From NCBI RefSeq assembly GCF_040581485.1, contig NC_090129.1, positions 24,806,764-24,870,763 on the forward strand: 64,000 bases of DNA, given 5' to 3'. The notes below the pieces were generated by a model. The model was given only the letters and a program-made list of their open reading frames with translations, did not search any database and was not told the DNA's origin. Positions 1 to 14,198 of this stretch are shown one piece after another. Source of the DNA: Linepithema humile (taxonomy: Eukaryota; Arthropoda; Insecta; Hymenoptera; Formicidae). The position numbers were made by a program, and so were the translations under genes. The first letter of the stretch is position 1; each line of letters begins with the position of its first letter.

Positions 1-986
1 TTATATATTACGCACATTGTGATATGAAACATACTTTTCTCTCTGAAGAATTTTAAAAGTCTACCTTTCCATTTTGTCTTTATACAAAAGCTGTTTTTAT
101 GACTTCCGGAATACTCATCAGCGATTTAATTTATTTTATTGATTTAGCAATGATACATTTGAGTGAAATGCGTATATACATGTCGGGCGCGCACAGACGA
201 GACGACGAAAAAAAAAAAACGACAATTCGTCCCAATTGAGGCGATCAGAGTTGGACACAATTATCGCGGACGGTACGCGGCCGCCTCGCGTTACTTGATA
301 GCGCAATTAACGTCGTCCAGCCGAGGTCCCGCGTGTGAAACACGCGCCGGTGAACTCCAGCGAGCGAACGGACGCGATCGCATTAATCGTCAACTATCTC
401 GTACGGCGCTTTAAGTCGCCCGTAAAGGCCGTATAATAGTGACAGTCGTAAAGCTGCAGCCGCGTCCAATTAATTCCCTTCCTCAGAAGGGAGAGCGTCG
501 GGAACGGTTCGTGTTCGCGGCGCGAGCCTGTCTCGTTCGCCCCGCGGAAATCCATGAAAATTAATTCGATGCCATGAAGGCGACGCGGATCTGCGACACG
601 CGACCGGATGCGAGAGAGAAACCTCTCCGAGAACTGCACACGGTCTCTTTAGGTTTCGCTTTAAGTCTCGTTGTTCTGTGTGAAATTTTATGGGAGTATT
701 AGAACTGCAAAAAGATATAGAACATGCATTCAGCGGCAGATTTAGACTTCCACGGGAGCCTTAAAAGCCGTTACCGTAAACATTAATTGAAGTTAACTGA
801 GACTTACCCGATTCTCTCGCCTTATATGGCGGAATTATACAGAGACAGAGTTTAAATCTTATTTAGCCTTATTAATCCTTACGAGAATTGCTGTAACTAT
901 TACTGCGGTAATGTGTTTTGTTTAGAGAGATATGCAAAAGTAACTTATTTCTTTATTAATTATTATCTGTCGGGATAAAATTGTAG

Positions 987-1060
987 CTAATGGAGGATGT
1001 ATATTAATTCGATATAAGTATTTCTAATGGAAGATGTATATATTAATTGGACATATTTAT
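987..1060. repeat. Imperfect 37-bp tandem duplication
   Basis: Two adjacent copies begin with ctaatgg at 987 and 1024. Each continues with a purine-rich gga/gaa-gatgtata block and an attaatt block. The period is 37 bp with a few substitutions or small indels between copies. Confidence 0.6.
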
Positions 1061-4000
1061 TAATTATTTCCTGGCTACCAGGAGAGGAAATGAAATAATT
1101 CATGAGCTATTCATTAAATAAAGTCTTAATTTAACATCTGATTACCTTTTAATTTATTCTCTTGCCCTGTTGCTGGGCTATTAATTGAGATATAAAGAAC
1201 TTGAAAATATACCGCGAAACTTGTTATAGAAACCGTGGGATTCGTGATGTAGCGAGAAAATGCGGTTTAAGTCGGTCGAGGATCGCGACGCTTCCTCGTC
1301 GCCCGAGAGCAGCTCGCAAGTATAACGGCTGAGATACAAAGTATGCGCCGTGGCCGTGACGTGACAGGAGGTTCAAGGAGGACACAATATCTCTTGCGAC
1401 GTCCAATAACTCAGGCACTCGTTACAATGCGCTTCTAACAATTACAAATAACCCGCGGCGCGGAGGTTCGCACGAGACATGATCTACGATCGCGGATCGT
1501 TCACAAAGGATACAGCACGGCAGGATTTTTGTCCAGTTTTTCGACAGAATTACATCGTCTTTGTGCAATTGAGCGGCATTAATAAATATCCCCAAAAATG
1601 CAAAATATAGTGTCCTAGTGTAGTTGCTGTTTAAGAAAATAACTATTTTTAACTTTAATATTTTCGATGAAAATTCCTTCCTAATAATTTTTTACATAAT
1701 AAATTTTTAAAAACTGTTTTCTAATCTGTATAAAATTATTTCAATTAGCAAAATAATCTTGCGCGATTTTAAAGTCACAATTAATTGGAATTTCTAGTGC
1801 CGATTTTACTTTAATTAAGATTGAAATATTGCCTATAAAACAGAGAGTTATCTCCAAGTATTATAATTCACTAGGTAATTTGTGTCTCAGTAAGGTAAAA
1901 AAGAGGACTAACCGTGCCATTCATACAATAGGCATATGCAAGACGAGAAATGCCGCATACGCGAGCGCATACTGTGCAAATATATGTTGCTACTATCAAT
2001 GAAGCACTCGCGTTGCTAATATGGAGCCAAGCCGCAACCGGCCATTGCGGTTTGTGCAATGCAAGATGCACTAATATGGTTCCGCGGGCCCCGATAGAAA
2101 GCGAGATACATACGTTATGAGACCGTCTCTTTGCCTCTTTGCATACGCGCCGCCGCGATAAAAATCTCCGTCGATTCCCCGAGAAATCTCGTTTCTCGGT
2201 TGCGTCATACGAAATTCGATTCTTTCGCGTGAATTCACCGAAAATTGATTAAACGCGCAAATTGCCATTCACTTCGTTTCCATCGCGTATGAAAGTATCA
2301 AGAACTCACTGATTATACGAAACACTCTTGCAAAGATTATCTTTATTTTTATCTATTATCTTTGCGCGGAATTACGAGGTTTAGCTCGGAAGGAAACGAT
2401 TCGCCATACGATACGAAGGATCAATAACAAAGGCTGAAAGAAGCTCTCCGATGCGAGAAACTCAGGTAGAGGAGTTTTCCTACGTGCTGCTGTGAATAAT
2501 AAAACATAAGGATTGAAAATATGCGTGAATAGATCGAATGCACTTCGACTCGACTGGGGAGGGATCGCTCGAAGAGGTTTACTTAATACATATCTCTTCG
2601 AATGGTTATCGCTCGACCTCGGGGCGTCTCAAACCTGATGCGGGGCAGACCGTAACTTAAGTGTTTTCTTAAAAAGTATCCATCTTCTCTTCGGCGTATT
2701 CTGATGAGCCCACGTCGAGATGAAATCGGAGCCACCGAGCGAGGGTGTTATTTTTTCCGAAGAAGATTGAAGGATAAACATTGAACTCCATCGAGATTTC
2801 AATTTCACGCATCGAATAAAAGTGCTTCGAACAAGTGTAAATCATGCGTGAATTGACCGATATCGCCACAATTCTTTTCTACTTATATATTGTAGCGATA
2901 AGATTGATTTAAAAATACCCAAAAATTCAAATTTAAAGATTAGGAACGAATGTTTATTGTACATACGTCTGCGAAATCTACAAGTTTCTGGAAAATAATG
3001 AATTGAGAATCACTGAAGCAATCGAAACGACGTATCGTAAGATTACGACTTGCAAAACAACTCAACGCAGATTGATATCCAACAGCTTGATAGCTTATCT
3101 GGATGCTCATCGTCGCTTCTCATTCATGAAAACGATAAAGCGTGAGCACACAAGAAGTCAAAGCGAGCCATTGAAATTCGTCGCGGATTAACACGAGTGG
3201 CAAAAGATTAATCTCCATTTTACGGAGAACAAGTCGGACGCTGCATAAACTTGACGGGAGTAAGCATCGTGATCTTTTATGAAACCATAATGCTTGCCAT
3301 GGATGCAGCACGAGGTACTTACAGTCATTACGAGTGATTCCGCTTCCTTTAATTCGTTCTCCTCCCGTTTTCTCTCAAGGCATCGCGATACCTCCTCTGC
3401 CATTGCTGTCTCTTTCTTGATTATTCGCATTTCGCTCGGCGGAATCGTAAATCGTGAAACCGGCTTAACGAGCGGTGGACAACAACTTGTGAAATGCTCC
3501 GAAGACGTTAAGACTCATCCAAACGCGGCGATTATAATTGGCAGACGAAGGGAAGGGAAAGTCGAAAGTTCGCAATGTCCTTAAACGGCACTTGCGGGCG
3601 TAATTATTGTTAATCACGAAACTACAGAGATATATGAGAGAATCGCATTAAACCTAAGCATCTTTAAATATTGTAGTTACACGAAAGTAAGAGAGATTAT
3701 GGTAATAAATCTATTTTACGATAACGATTATTATGGTTATTATGATAACCATTAACTCTTATTATACCGTGGCAATAAATTTATTACGGAAGTAATTGTT
3801 CTAATGTTGTAGTGGAAATTGAATTAAATTTTCGACGAGCAAAAATAATTATGATATTTCAGTAATAATATAATATATCATAATCTTATTATCTTTAGAA
3901 AGGATAACAGATTTATTTCTTGGTTTTATGGTTTTGCTTTCGTGAGTATCGTTTAATTATCATTACTGCTAGCTCGAAGAATATTATTATATGATTATTT

Positions 4001-6328
4001 GATTCTTTTTCATTATTTATTGTATCTTATACCTTACGGCATGTTATGCATGTTCCATGATTTAGAATTTCAATTTACTTTGACAAACTCGTCTCTTGTC
4101 GAAGTGTAATGTTACATTCTACGGCGGCACGCCGGAGACAAAATATCTGCAAAGATCATCGACGTTCGGGAGATTTACGGCATGTCACGCGAGATGCCGT
4201 CAGCCAAATTGTTTCACATTGATTTTCAGGTCGGGTGGCCGGTACGACACCGCGGCCGCTGCCCACACGCGATGTCTCCGCAAACGCATTGTGGTTTCCA
4301 ACCGCTTATTTATGCGCGGCCCGCCGTTTCCGCCCTTTCCGCTTGACGTTTAGGGCCGTTGACTCGTCTGACTTTGCCGTCGTACGACGGCAAGTACGCT
4401 CTGTCGTCGCTCGTGCCGATTCTTTTACGCTGTCACTTTCTCAGTCTGCGAACTTTTATCGTATGCAAATCACGCGAATGCTCAAATTCATGTCATTGTT
4501 ATTGTCCTTAATTCAAGATGAAAAGTAACTGGAAAGGTATGTGAATACGGCATACTCAATTTTATTCGCATAAATAATATGCAATACTTTTCATACAAAA
4601 ATAAAGTTATAAAAAGAATTTAAATGCGGGAAATATGGACATAATGAAGTAAAAACGTGTATTGCGAATAGTACTTTTAGACTGCGTGTTTTGAATGAGT
4701 CTGTATAACAAGGTTTTCCTTTCGCACTATTATCAGTACAAGAAGAATGTCCCATTCATACTTTTACACACCGTTTATGGATGCGTTATACGCGATATCA
4801 GTTTTATCAGCACTTCTAGGCCGCCTGCAATTCAATGCACGTGTATGCGTATGTAGAGCTATCGGTAAAGGAAAGACTGCAACTGCAGAAAACACTACCT
4901 GCAGTGCAATAGCTGTGAATCTTATCTTCTGTAAAAATAGAGCTTCTATTAATCGAAAGTAAAGTACAAGTACAAGATATGCCCGAATATATTAAAATAA
5001 ATGTGTAATAAAAATATTAGAAAAAAAATTATTTAAAGTTTTCAATGTATTAGGTGTGAAATACATTCTTTCTGATTTGGATAGAATCAAAACTTTATTA
5101 AAAAAGCTCAATCATGAAAATATTCTTCATTATTGTTGATAATAAAAGTAATCTCGGTTTTATTTAACTTATTTCGACACCTAATACTTGAATAAAAATA
5201 TTTTCTAATATGTGTTATAATTTAAATTAAGATTAATTTTTAATTTCATGCTTATCAATTTAAACTGAAAGAGCAACAGATAAGATAATGAAAATATTCT
5301 TTATCTTACTCATTGCTTAGAAGTGTAAAGAATACACGAAACAGCCTATTCGAAGTACATTCGAAGCAAAGACAAACGGTAACTGCTATCACTACGAAAT
5401 ATCTGCTTAATTATGTTTCAAACGCCGCCACGGGCGATGATACAGACATGCGCGTCGTTAATCCGCGAACGTGCGCCGTTATTTCGCGAGAATTTGTCAA
5501 GTCCCCGCGCTCTCTCCGCTCACGACAGGCGGCGTCGCTAATTGGATGCAAGATACGAAACTACGTTTTACTAGGACGAATCCATTAATATCGCCTTCGA
5601 CAGTTGGGCTCGCGCGCAAACCCGGTGGTCCCACGAGGGAGGATTTCTCGCGTTGTCATTAATCACTGAAACAGGAACAACAGATCTTGGGTCGCTTATA
5701 GAAAGCGCCTGGTTTCTCGCAAAGACATCGCGCATCGCGTTTTCGCCCCATCGCTCGTAAATTAATCCCGCGATAGATGATATTTGCATTGAATTCCATA
5801 TTTAGAAAATGATATACGATTTCAAGCTTTGCACGTGCTGCGAACGCGCAGATACGCACGAGTACGCATGCATTGAAACCTCTTAGTCGCACAATGTGTA
5901 GACACATCGCAAGTAAACTTACAACTAAACAAATTTTGCATTGAATCTTTTTACAATGCAGTAACATGGTATAAATTTTACATATTATTAATGAATGAAA
6001 CTAATCATTTCATATGTTATTAGTAACATTATTTTAAATTATAAATCTTATTTAATATTGTTCGTTATAATTTGCAATAATTTTCATACTTGGTCAAAAT
6101 TGTATCTAATATGTGTATGATAATCTTTTCTTATATAACAACAAAACATTATATGCAAATAATTTAAAAAGATAATACAAAAATACACTAAGAATATAAT
6201 ATTATACATAAATATTAATTATTACAAAATTGTAAAATTTTTTAAATTTTTGTTCAAAACTAGCGTGTCGTATCTTCTGTAGATAAATTCTTTTTGCTTG
6301 AATAAAGTGAATCGTTATGCCATCTATG

Positions 6329-6367
6329 CATATACTCTGCATATACTCTGCATATACTCTGCATATA
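6329..6367. repeat. Short minisatellite, 11-bp unit x3
   Basis: The unit catatactctg is repeated perfectly three times and followed by a partial fourth copy. It lies in AT-rich noncoding DNA. Confidence 0.85.
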
Positions 6368-7387
6368 ACGTGGGCAATGTGGGAATATAAAATTAAATGC
6401 AAAATTTATTTACTATCTTTTTTATAAACATTCTGCCAGAATAAAACTTTGCGTTAAACGTATATATTTACAGTTAAAGATTGTTACTTAAATATTATTA
6501 TATTTTGAACAAACATAAAGCATTTCACGGAGTAGGGAAAAAAGATAATATATGGAATTATTTTATTTGTATTGTAGGATTTAACAAAAAAATTTTTTTA
6601 TTTTGAAACCCATATATAATATAAATAGATGTTTATTTTTCCATACATCAATTAATCATGTATATATAATATTTGATTAACATGAAAAAGCTCGTAGAAA
6701 AATTGTATAATATTTATAAAATATTATCAAAATAACGGCGGTCTTATATAAAAAGATCTGACACGAATTTTCAATTAATGTGATGTTATAGTCATTATTT
6801 TGATTTGTTTAGTAAATGAGATTCTGAATTTCATGTATAACTATTAGCTTACAGCGATTTGGACGGATATTATAAAAGGTCTCTCCTTCAGTCTTCGTTA
6901 AATAAAAATCTATTAATTAAATTTTCATCAATTAAATTGCATATATTATTGATATTTAAATAAAAAACTACTATGATATTGTTAACATTAATTGAAATTC
7001 ATATAAAATCAATTGTGTTACAATCTACGCGGTCTAAAATTACTTTTGTGATTTAAAATGTTATTTTTATGATATCATGATTGATGCCATGATTGGTATC
7101 ATGCTAAAAGTATATTGTAAAAATTATAAAACAAAAATTATAAAAATATATAAGAAGCAATGAAAAGGCGAAGCTTGTCTTTTTAAGCGTTCATTAAGAT
7201 TTTTAACAAAGTTATAGATATGAAAATGCCTCTATAACTCTGCATTTCAATTATCTTCAACAAGTTTACGTGTTCTTTTTCCTAATAGGTTTTTGTGAGT
7301 AAATTTAAATAGAGATTCTCCCTTACTTTGGTGACAATTATTGTATACGTACGTATTATTTACGTACGGGTATTGTTGTACTCTTCT

Positions 7388-7471
7388 TCAAGGCCATAAA
7401 AGTTCTATGTTGGGAGATTGCATTTTTGCGAATATTTTGTACATTGAAAAAACAACCAGCCAACAATATAT
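7388..7471 (-). CDS. Membrane-protein gene, terminal coding exon (residues 143-169)
   Basis: A tttgcag acceptor opens the exon. It finishes helix 4 ([14 protein letters not shown]) and a short cytoplasmic-type tail ending in IELLWP, then TGA. The reading frame follows exon 4 without a shift. Confidence 0.8.
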   Translation of the reverse strand: MYCWLVVFSMYKIFAKMQSPNIELLWP

Positions 7472-8704
7472 CTGCAAAAAAACATGAGCGTTATAACCAA
7501 TTAGACCAGTAATGTTTAACCGATAATGTCAAAATAAATAGAATGCACTCACGTTGTAAGACATCCAAAGCCAGAGGCATAATGTCGCAAACACGGAGTC
7601 CAACTGAAGGAAAAACATAAAGAAACGATATGATTACTTATCGTACGATTAAAGAATCATCGTCAAAATAAGAAAAAAACTCACATAGATATAGTAGCCG
7701 CCTAAAAGCCACAATCCGAAGACGAATTGAAACAGGCAGACGATGAACCACATAATAAGCCATGGCAATAACCATCCACGTACTATTTTTCTTACGCCGT
7801 AAACCAATAATAAGGCGCAAATAATCAACAGTATTAGATAGAAGATGAAAAATCCTCCAAAAACTTGCATAGCTGAAAATGACAAGCAATTTCTTTAATT
7901 ATACGTCAATAGCGCTATAAGTGGCCTATCAAAAGTAAAAAACATTTTAAATTTTATTCATCTTGTTTCGAGATGTATATTGAAATATTAAAAACAATAA
8001 AATTTAATTAGAATACGAAAATTCATGAGTTTTTACAGTACGTCAGATAAATGATATAGTACTGAAACGTGTTGAACTAAACTACATACGAGAATTTTTG
8101 CTTACATAATCGCTTAGTCTAAATCACTTCTCTTCGCTTCTATTATAAATGTATCATGGGTCGTTTGAATAGAATGACTCACTGTACATTTTTAGATTCC
8201 TGTATTTCACTAATAATTAAAATTTTTCCAATGTATTGTCGTCAAGAGCGATACAAGTATACTTTCGAAAATCTTCGTAAAGATAAAACATAATATGAAT
8301 GTATATTTTTGAAATTTATACATATTTAAACTCTCTTTTTGAAACATTATTGTTAGACGCAATTTATATCATACTTACAGCCTCTTACATCCGCCTCGAA
8401 TAATGGATTGTATAGTTGCGTAGAATCACCTCCAGCCAGTTGATAGGAAATTAGTGTAATTAGGACAATACTAATTGCCTGAAGAGAAAAACAAATATTA
8501 ATTATTAGGATAAAGTTTTATGATAGAGTAAAATGACCTTTTATTAGATATACTTAAATATTATCTGCCTCTAACTTTGTGGAATTTTTTAATTACAATT
8601 AATTAAGAGATAATTACCACTGTGTAAAATGCAATAGCATTGCAACCAGACTTAACACTGTTTGACCAAACGCACGGTGACCAGCAGGACTCCAAGATTG
8701 CCAT
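7388..8704 (-). CDS. Four-transmembrane protein, DUF4728/pasiflora-like (5 coding exons)
   Basis: This is a 169-residue integral membrane protein assembled from five minus-strand exons: 8618-8704, 8379-8478, 7685-7872, 7553-7603 and 7388-7471. All junctions have consensus gt/ag sites and compatible phases (0, 1, 0, 0). The chain runs from ATG at 8704 to TGA at 7388. Hydrophobic segments lie at about residues 21-43, 64-88, 93-119 and 126-152. A short Cys/Trp-rich N-terminus precedes the first, and a loop with [17 protein letters not shown] lies between the first two. Four helices, short termini, about 170 residues and a basic link between helices 2 and 3 resemble insect DUF4728 proteins. That family includes Drosophila pasiflora, which acts in septate junctions. 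Membrane location follows from the sequence; the family call is from recognition only, and the junction role is inferred. The gene points away from the RhoGEF gene. A 5' UTR intron is likely, because a tttcag acceptor lies 8 bases upstream of the ATG. Confidence 0.82.
7553..7603 (-). CDS. Membrane-protein gene, coding exon 4 (residues 126-142)
   Basis: This 51-bp mini-exon has ccttcag before it and gtgagt after it. It encodes 17 residues at the start of helix 4 ([17 protein letters not shown]). Phase 0 at both ends makes it a skippable cassette in principle. Confidence 0.78.
7685..7872 (-). CDS. Membrane-protein gene, coding exon 3 (residues 63-125)
   Basis: This is the longest exon, encoding helices 2 and 3 with the linker [10 protein letters not shown] between them. 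The acceptor is tttcag and the donor gtgagt. The internal Met at residue 64 follows the splice junction and is not a start. Confidence 0.85.
8379..8478 (-). CDS. Membrane-protein gene, coding exon 2 (residues 30-62)
   Basis: A cttcag acceptor opens the exon and a consensus gtaagt donor closes it. It encodes the rest of helix 1 ([14 protein letters not shown]) and the polar first loop. The last base is the first base of a Ser codon completed by the next exon. Confidence 0.82.
8618..8704 (-). CDS. Membrane-protein gene, coding exon 1 (residues 1-29)
   Basis: The exon starts with ATG at 8704-8702 and encodes a Cys/Trp-rich N-terminus ([13 protein letters not shown]) and the start of helix 1. 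It ends in phase 0 at a gtaatt donor. The spliced exon probably begins at 8712, after a polypyrimidine tract and tttcag. Confidence 0.8.
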
Positions 8705-8712
8705 TGTTTACG

Positions 8713-11700
8713 CTGAAATTAGAGTTGAAATTTGAGAAAGAATAAAATACGCGCCTTAATCAACAATGATATCAAGCGATCGTCGCAAAACTTGGGCGTC
8801 GACGCTTGTCAGAGTTACCAACGTAAATTTGTTCTAAGAAAACTGCACGTTTTATTGCAAAATTAAAACGGCTCGTACAATTGTATTAACGCAAAATTAA
8901 GTTCACAATTATGTTAGCTATCTATTCTTAACATTTCGGAGCGCCAATTTCGAAAATGCGGTAAAAGTGCGCCAATATCTGACAGCGCTGCCGGCTCATG
9001 TTACAAGAAGCAGAACATTTGGAGTAGACGCGCATATTCAATTTTGCATATGTAAAATACTATACGAGATTGAATATTGTACGAGAAAATTAAAACGCAC
9101 TCACATTTTTTAAACAAGCACGTCACTTCTCACTCGACGCAATAATAATATTAAAATTGGGATACGTAAGATCGCGTGTTTTTCAATGCCATGGCACACG
9201 ATGTGATACAATTGTGATTCATGTGACTGAACACCAATTTATTTTCCAAAATCACACTTCTCTTGGCGGTACTTACGATTTATGTAAAAAACACAATTTT
9301 AATACGAGTATGGACTACCGCCACGATCGCCAAGATTCGAATACTCGAATCGTTTCGGAATAATTACAAAACTGGTGAGGAGTGCCATGCACGCGTCGGC
9401 AGGCGTACAGTTAATGGCGTCGTGTCATCGTCGAAAACCCCCTCCACTTTCAGGTTACACCGGCTGCTCCCTTTTACACAAAGTATGTAACTACCTGTCT
9501 GAATAGACCTGCCGGTGCTTCGACAATTGGCAGCTGGATATATCATGCACTATGATAAATGATAGCTGCAAGTGTCTGCAAGATACATAACTAGACCATT
9601 TATTGCAGAAGATTTTTTAAATTTTAATATATTTTTCTATACTTTAAATAATATTTTTAATAAAATTTAAAAATCTCTTGTTACCTGTATACTTTTTTGG
9701 TTCGTAGAAATTTATAATTAACTTATAAGAAAAAAATCTTTCTGTTTTATAAAACAAATTTGTTTTTTATATCTATGTTTATAGCTTACGATATAAGAAA
9801 TCAATATTAGAATAAAAGTCAAGCATATTGTTTATTCAAGTGCATAAAAAGAATATTGAGATAAATCTTATTTTATGTCAAATAGAGGATATATTTTCAT
9901 TTTTCTTTTAAAATACAAATTTAATAAATTTTGTGATTCAACAATGAATCGAATCAACCCGCCAGTTAAGTGTACAGCAGTGGTGCAGCACCTCTGATGA
10001 TCAAATATAACCAGAGATCACTATACAATGTTACTACGGCGCCAAGTTTGAAATATACTTCTTTATCTCATTTCTACAGAGATTTATATTTTCAAACATG
10101 ATTATATTAATAGTATTATTTTTAATGGATAAAAAATTTAGAGAAGTTTAAAAAATAAAAATAAAATTTTGAAACTCTATAAATGCCTCTTTATAAGAAA
10201 ACTATTTTTTTTATCAATATCACAAGCATTATTCGTTGAAAGTAATATAATGATTAATTTATATAAAATAATTAGAACTCTGCAGAAATTAATATTAAAT
10301 TTACTTCATAAAAATAGAAATTACGAAACTCAATACACAATAACAGCAATCGATACTTTTTCATTTACCATAATATTTCTATTAATATCACGACACAAGG
10401 TCAGTCTGGATAGAAATAGCAATAGCCACACTTTTATTTCCTATTAAGCTGTGCGTTTGAAGAGTAAAGTAACGCTGCTTTGTAATTCGCCGCGTATTTC
10501 AAAGAGCGTATCGCAAAGCCTGTGTCAAACAAGTGATAATTTGCGTGATTCTTGAGTTACGTGACGTATAACTCTCTACGACGAAAAATAATTTCTTCTT
10601 TCATGAATGGAGGTGAAAATAGATATTATACAACGTGTGTCGCAACTACACTTTTAGATACTTCTCAAAATAGAGCAAGAAAAAGAAAAATCTATTTTTT
10701 TTTTGTTAATATATTCTTGAAGTAAGTCCGCTGCTATGGCCACATGTATTACCGCGCCGTCAGCGTCATCGGTGATTAACCCGCGGAAAATGTAGTGCAA
10801 CGGTTTCGTGTTACCTGACCGCGGTTTCCGTAGCGAACCACCAGTTTGGTACCGCAAGGGAAAACAGATTGTCTGGAACCAAATAATAACGCAAGACTTA
10901 TCGATGATAATTCATACTGACGACAAAAATGTAATTCCGAAGAGCGCCGTATTCTACCAAGAGGATTATTTTATGCATCTCATGCTATCGCGAAAGACGA
11001 TGTAATTTGATCAAAACAAAATAACCCGAAAGTGATACCAAAAAAATTATTGAAGAGCTACGAAGATTAATAAAAATTCTGGACAGACATGTTCGAAAGT
11101 TTTCTTTTGTAAGCGACGTACGCGGCGATCAGAATGGTTTGTTGATTGGCCATCATTGTCGGCCGGCCGTGAGGAATTTCACGGAGCTCCATGAAACGAT
11201 AAGACCCATTCACTCCGGAGAGGACAGTGCCTACATGCATCTATAAATCCTCACAGTCATTGGGCGCAACAACGAACGGCGTAATGGATCCAGACATTCC
11301 TCGGGATAGCGGTGCTCTAAGGCGCCGTAGATCATCGACAAGTAGGATTAACGTCATCGGGATTAGCAATATTATAAAGCGCAAGATATTTCCAGTCGGA
11401 GACGACACAAAATTTACAATGAAAACAAGAAACTAATCGTATCAAATGGTCGTAATGATAAAATTACGGTTAAATAAAGTTGAGGGATTTTAATAATAAC
11501 ACTATTTATCGCATTGAATGTGAATACAAATCGCAGATAATTTTTTTCTGAATTCTTCCCACAATCTTTTCGGGGAATGACAAGCGAAGGAACAGTTGCG
11601 AAAGAAGCTGTAATATCTTTGATCCATGCGCTGCAAAGGCGTCAAGAGTAACCCGCGTCACAGTTGACACTGCATTACCGAGAAATACTACTGCAAGCAT

Positions 11701-14190
11701 ATCTAATATCAAAGGCATCTTCAGAGAGATATCACGTCCATCGGTAATCTCGCAGGGCAGATGACGATCGCAGTGACGTCATACGATAAGCTTTAACGAT
11801 GAGTCTACATTATCGTAATAAAGATATCTTTATAGAGAATAAAAGAATGAGATATGCGATTCTGTCAGATTTTATTTTAATCAGAAATAATTGCGTAAGA
11901 AAGATTAATTTATTTAGAAAACTAAATGGATGCATTTTATATGGAAAAAAAACAGATCTCTAAATTGAGAGATGGCTAAAGTTTTTTTCTTTGATAATAG
12001 AATATTAATTAATTCTGGAGCATTGTTCTTCTCCGCAAAAATCCTTCGAATGACTTCTTCATTCATTAACATCCGCCTACTGATCGGCGCGTGGTTTTAA
12101 ACTTCCCACTAACACAATCGGCAGCGCCGAACGCGGAGCAAGGAGATGCGTCGCATAGTCTCCGATGCCGGCTAGTCGAGAGGCTATAAATACATGTGTG
12201 TATGTGTATGTATGCGCGGGCATACACATTTCTCCCATTCTCCATTCTTCCGTATCATTTTCCACGATCGTGTGCTACTATATCGGCAGCACTAAGCTTC
12301 TTAGCACCCGGTGGACCACTGTAAACTGCCTCTCGATTTAGGTGTCGGGCTCGGAGCATCATGCCAGCTCGCACGCGACATTGTCAACGTTGCCATATTG
12401 TCGAGAAGAACTTCAACGTCGTCAATGGTCGGGAGAAAAGACAACCCTGGGCTGGCAACGCTGCGAGAATCTTCAACCAATACCCGGCACGTGGCTTTTC
12501 TCATACCTCGGTCAAATTGAGCAGATCGGAGTAATCAGTAACCCAGCAGCCATTCCGTCGCGCCGCTTCTGCCGATGAACGCAGACGATTTCGAATGCAC
12601 GTATATATGTATCGCGTGCACGATTGCTTACGCGACTTGTTTATCGAAGAGCGTCTGCAGTTTTTGGCTGATGTAAATTTCTTCAGACAATCCTACTTTC
12701 AACCGTAAATCGTACAATCGCGTCTGCATAAAGATGTCAGTAAAAGAAGCTCGAAGCGTCAAAAGACTTGCTATTTTACTAAATGATAGATAAATATAGA
12801 GGAAGATATATTAAAATAACGCCAAATTGTGCACGGAAAGCGTGATGCATATGAATGCAACTGTTGCTGCAGGATGAATTCAAACGTTGCAGTGGGAGCA
12901 TTGTAATAAGAGCGTTCACAACAGACTTTAAAATGATTATCATTGCGATAAAACTGTTATCGCACGCCTTGTCTCAGTTGTTTAATTTTGCAGTCAGCTG
13001 ATTTCGGCCGGGATGGAAAATATTTCGGCGGCGCGCGTTATCTGTCGCTGGAATGCGCTATTTGTTTGACTATTGAATCGAATTTGGAGTAATGCCGCCG
13101 TTGCTTGTAACCGCTCGAGTGAGTTTGACGTACTTGGAGTACTAGAGTCACTCGAGTTGAACGAAGTGAATATCAGCATCAGAGAGAGGACAGAGAGGCT
13201 GAGATATGCCGCGTTCGCGATAACTCGAACAACTCAACAATAAGCTACGCCGTACAGTCTCGACTTAATCTTAAGAGGTTCATTAAACGTGTGAAAATAC
13301 AAATATGTTAATACAAATGTTAATTTATGTGCATGATAAAACGAAGAACAATTTCTTTTCTTGAATATTCATGTCACGATTTCACCGTTAAGATGAATTA
13401 TCTGCAACTCGAAACTCGATCCTTTGCACGTCTACGCAGTTTGACAATGAGTTAAAGAATTGATAACAAGAGACATATCTGAGGTTTATTTGTTTGCAGG
13501 ACTTAAATTTAATACTTGAAGCTTTCTTAAAATATTCTCATATCTACATAAAAAAATATTACGATTAATAATATTGTATGTTTTCTACATTATTAATTAA
13601 TTTAACTTATGTTTAACGTAAATCATGTTTTAAAATCATACTTGAAAAAGTATTATCTAAAGAATGCCGTTTGATAGAAATTAGAAAGCAGTTATAATTA
13701 TATCCTAGTGAATTATCGGTTATTATTAAATGAACGTGTAAATGTTAGTATCAAGATTAAAGTATCACATGTTCTGGATCACGTGCTCCGTGATTGCGTG
13801 AAAATTACTTTGCTTTGATAGTGGTGGCGGTTAGTTACGTGACTAATATCTTAATATATTCCGCGAAATATTTAGCCGGCGTGGCGCGGAGCGCAGCCAC
13901 GCGATGCGATGTTTGAATCAAAGATTTCTCCCGCTCAAGCGAAATACGAATCTCGACTAAAGAATCTATAGATGCATGATAATAAATTTCTCAGTAATAT
14001 TAAGATTTTAAATAAAACTGTCCAAGCAAATGAGGCGTTAAAAATAAAAATCCCAGGAAAATTAATGCTATTCAAAATATAACATCTAAATTAAACTTTG
14101 GGAGAATTCTCATGAAAAGAATAATGATATATTAATTAAATTTACTCGCTGCTTACCAAAATTGATACAAGCTTTCCGACATTACATGTA
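8713..14190. other. Noncoding stretch upstream of the membrane-protein gene
   Basis: No coding exon is supported. On the minus strand a gtaagt donor-like site at 9276-9271 could end the untranslated first exon of the membrane-protein gene; a gtgagt near 9.1 kb is an alternative. GC-rich patches at about 12.1-12.6 and 13.0-13.25 kb contain short open frames without recognisable similarity. Confidence 0.4.
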
Positions 14191-14198
14191 AAAATTCG

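Larger units (their letters stand above)
1..7387. other. Gene-poor flank, no coding exon recognised
   Basis: I see no ORF with family resemblance and no phase-consistent exon chain here. About 180-640 is moderately GC-rich with CpG, which could be an exon or promoter edge of a gene outside the window. The remainder is AT-rich, especially 5.9-7.3 kb. Two small tandem repeats lie inside and are listed separately. The 3' untranslated region of the minus-strand membrane-protein gene must extend leftward from 7387, but I could not fix its polyadenylation site. Confidence 0.5.
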
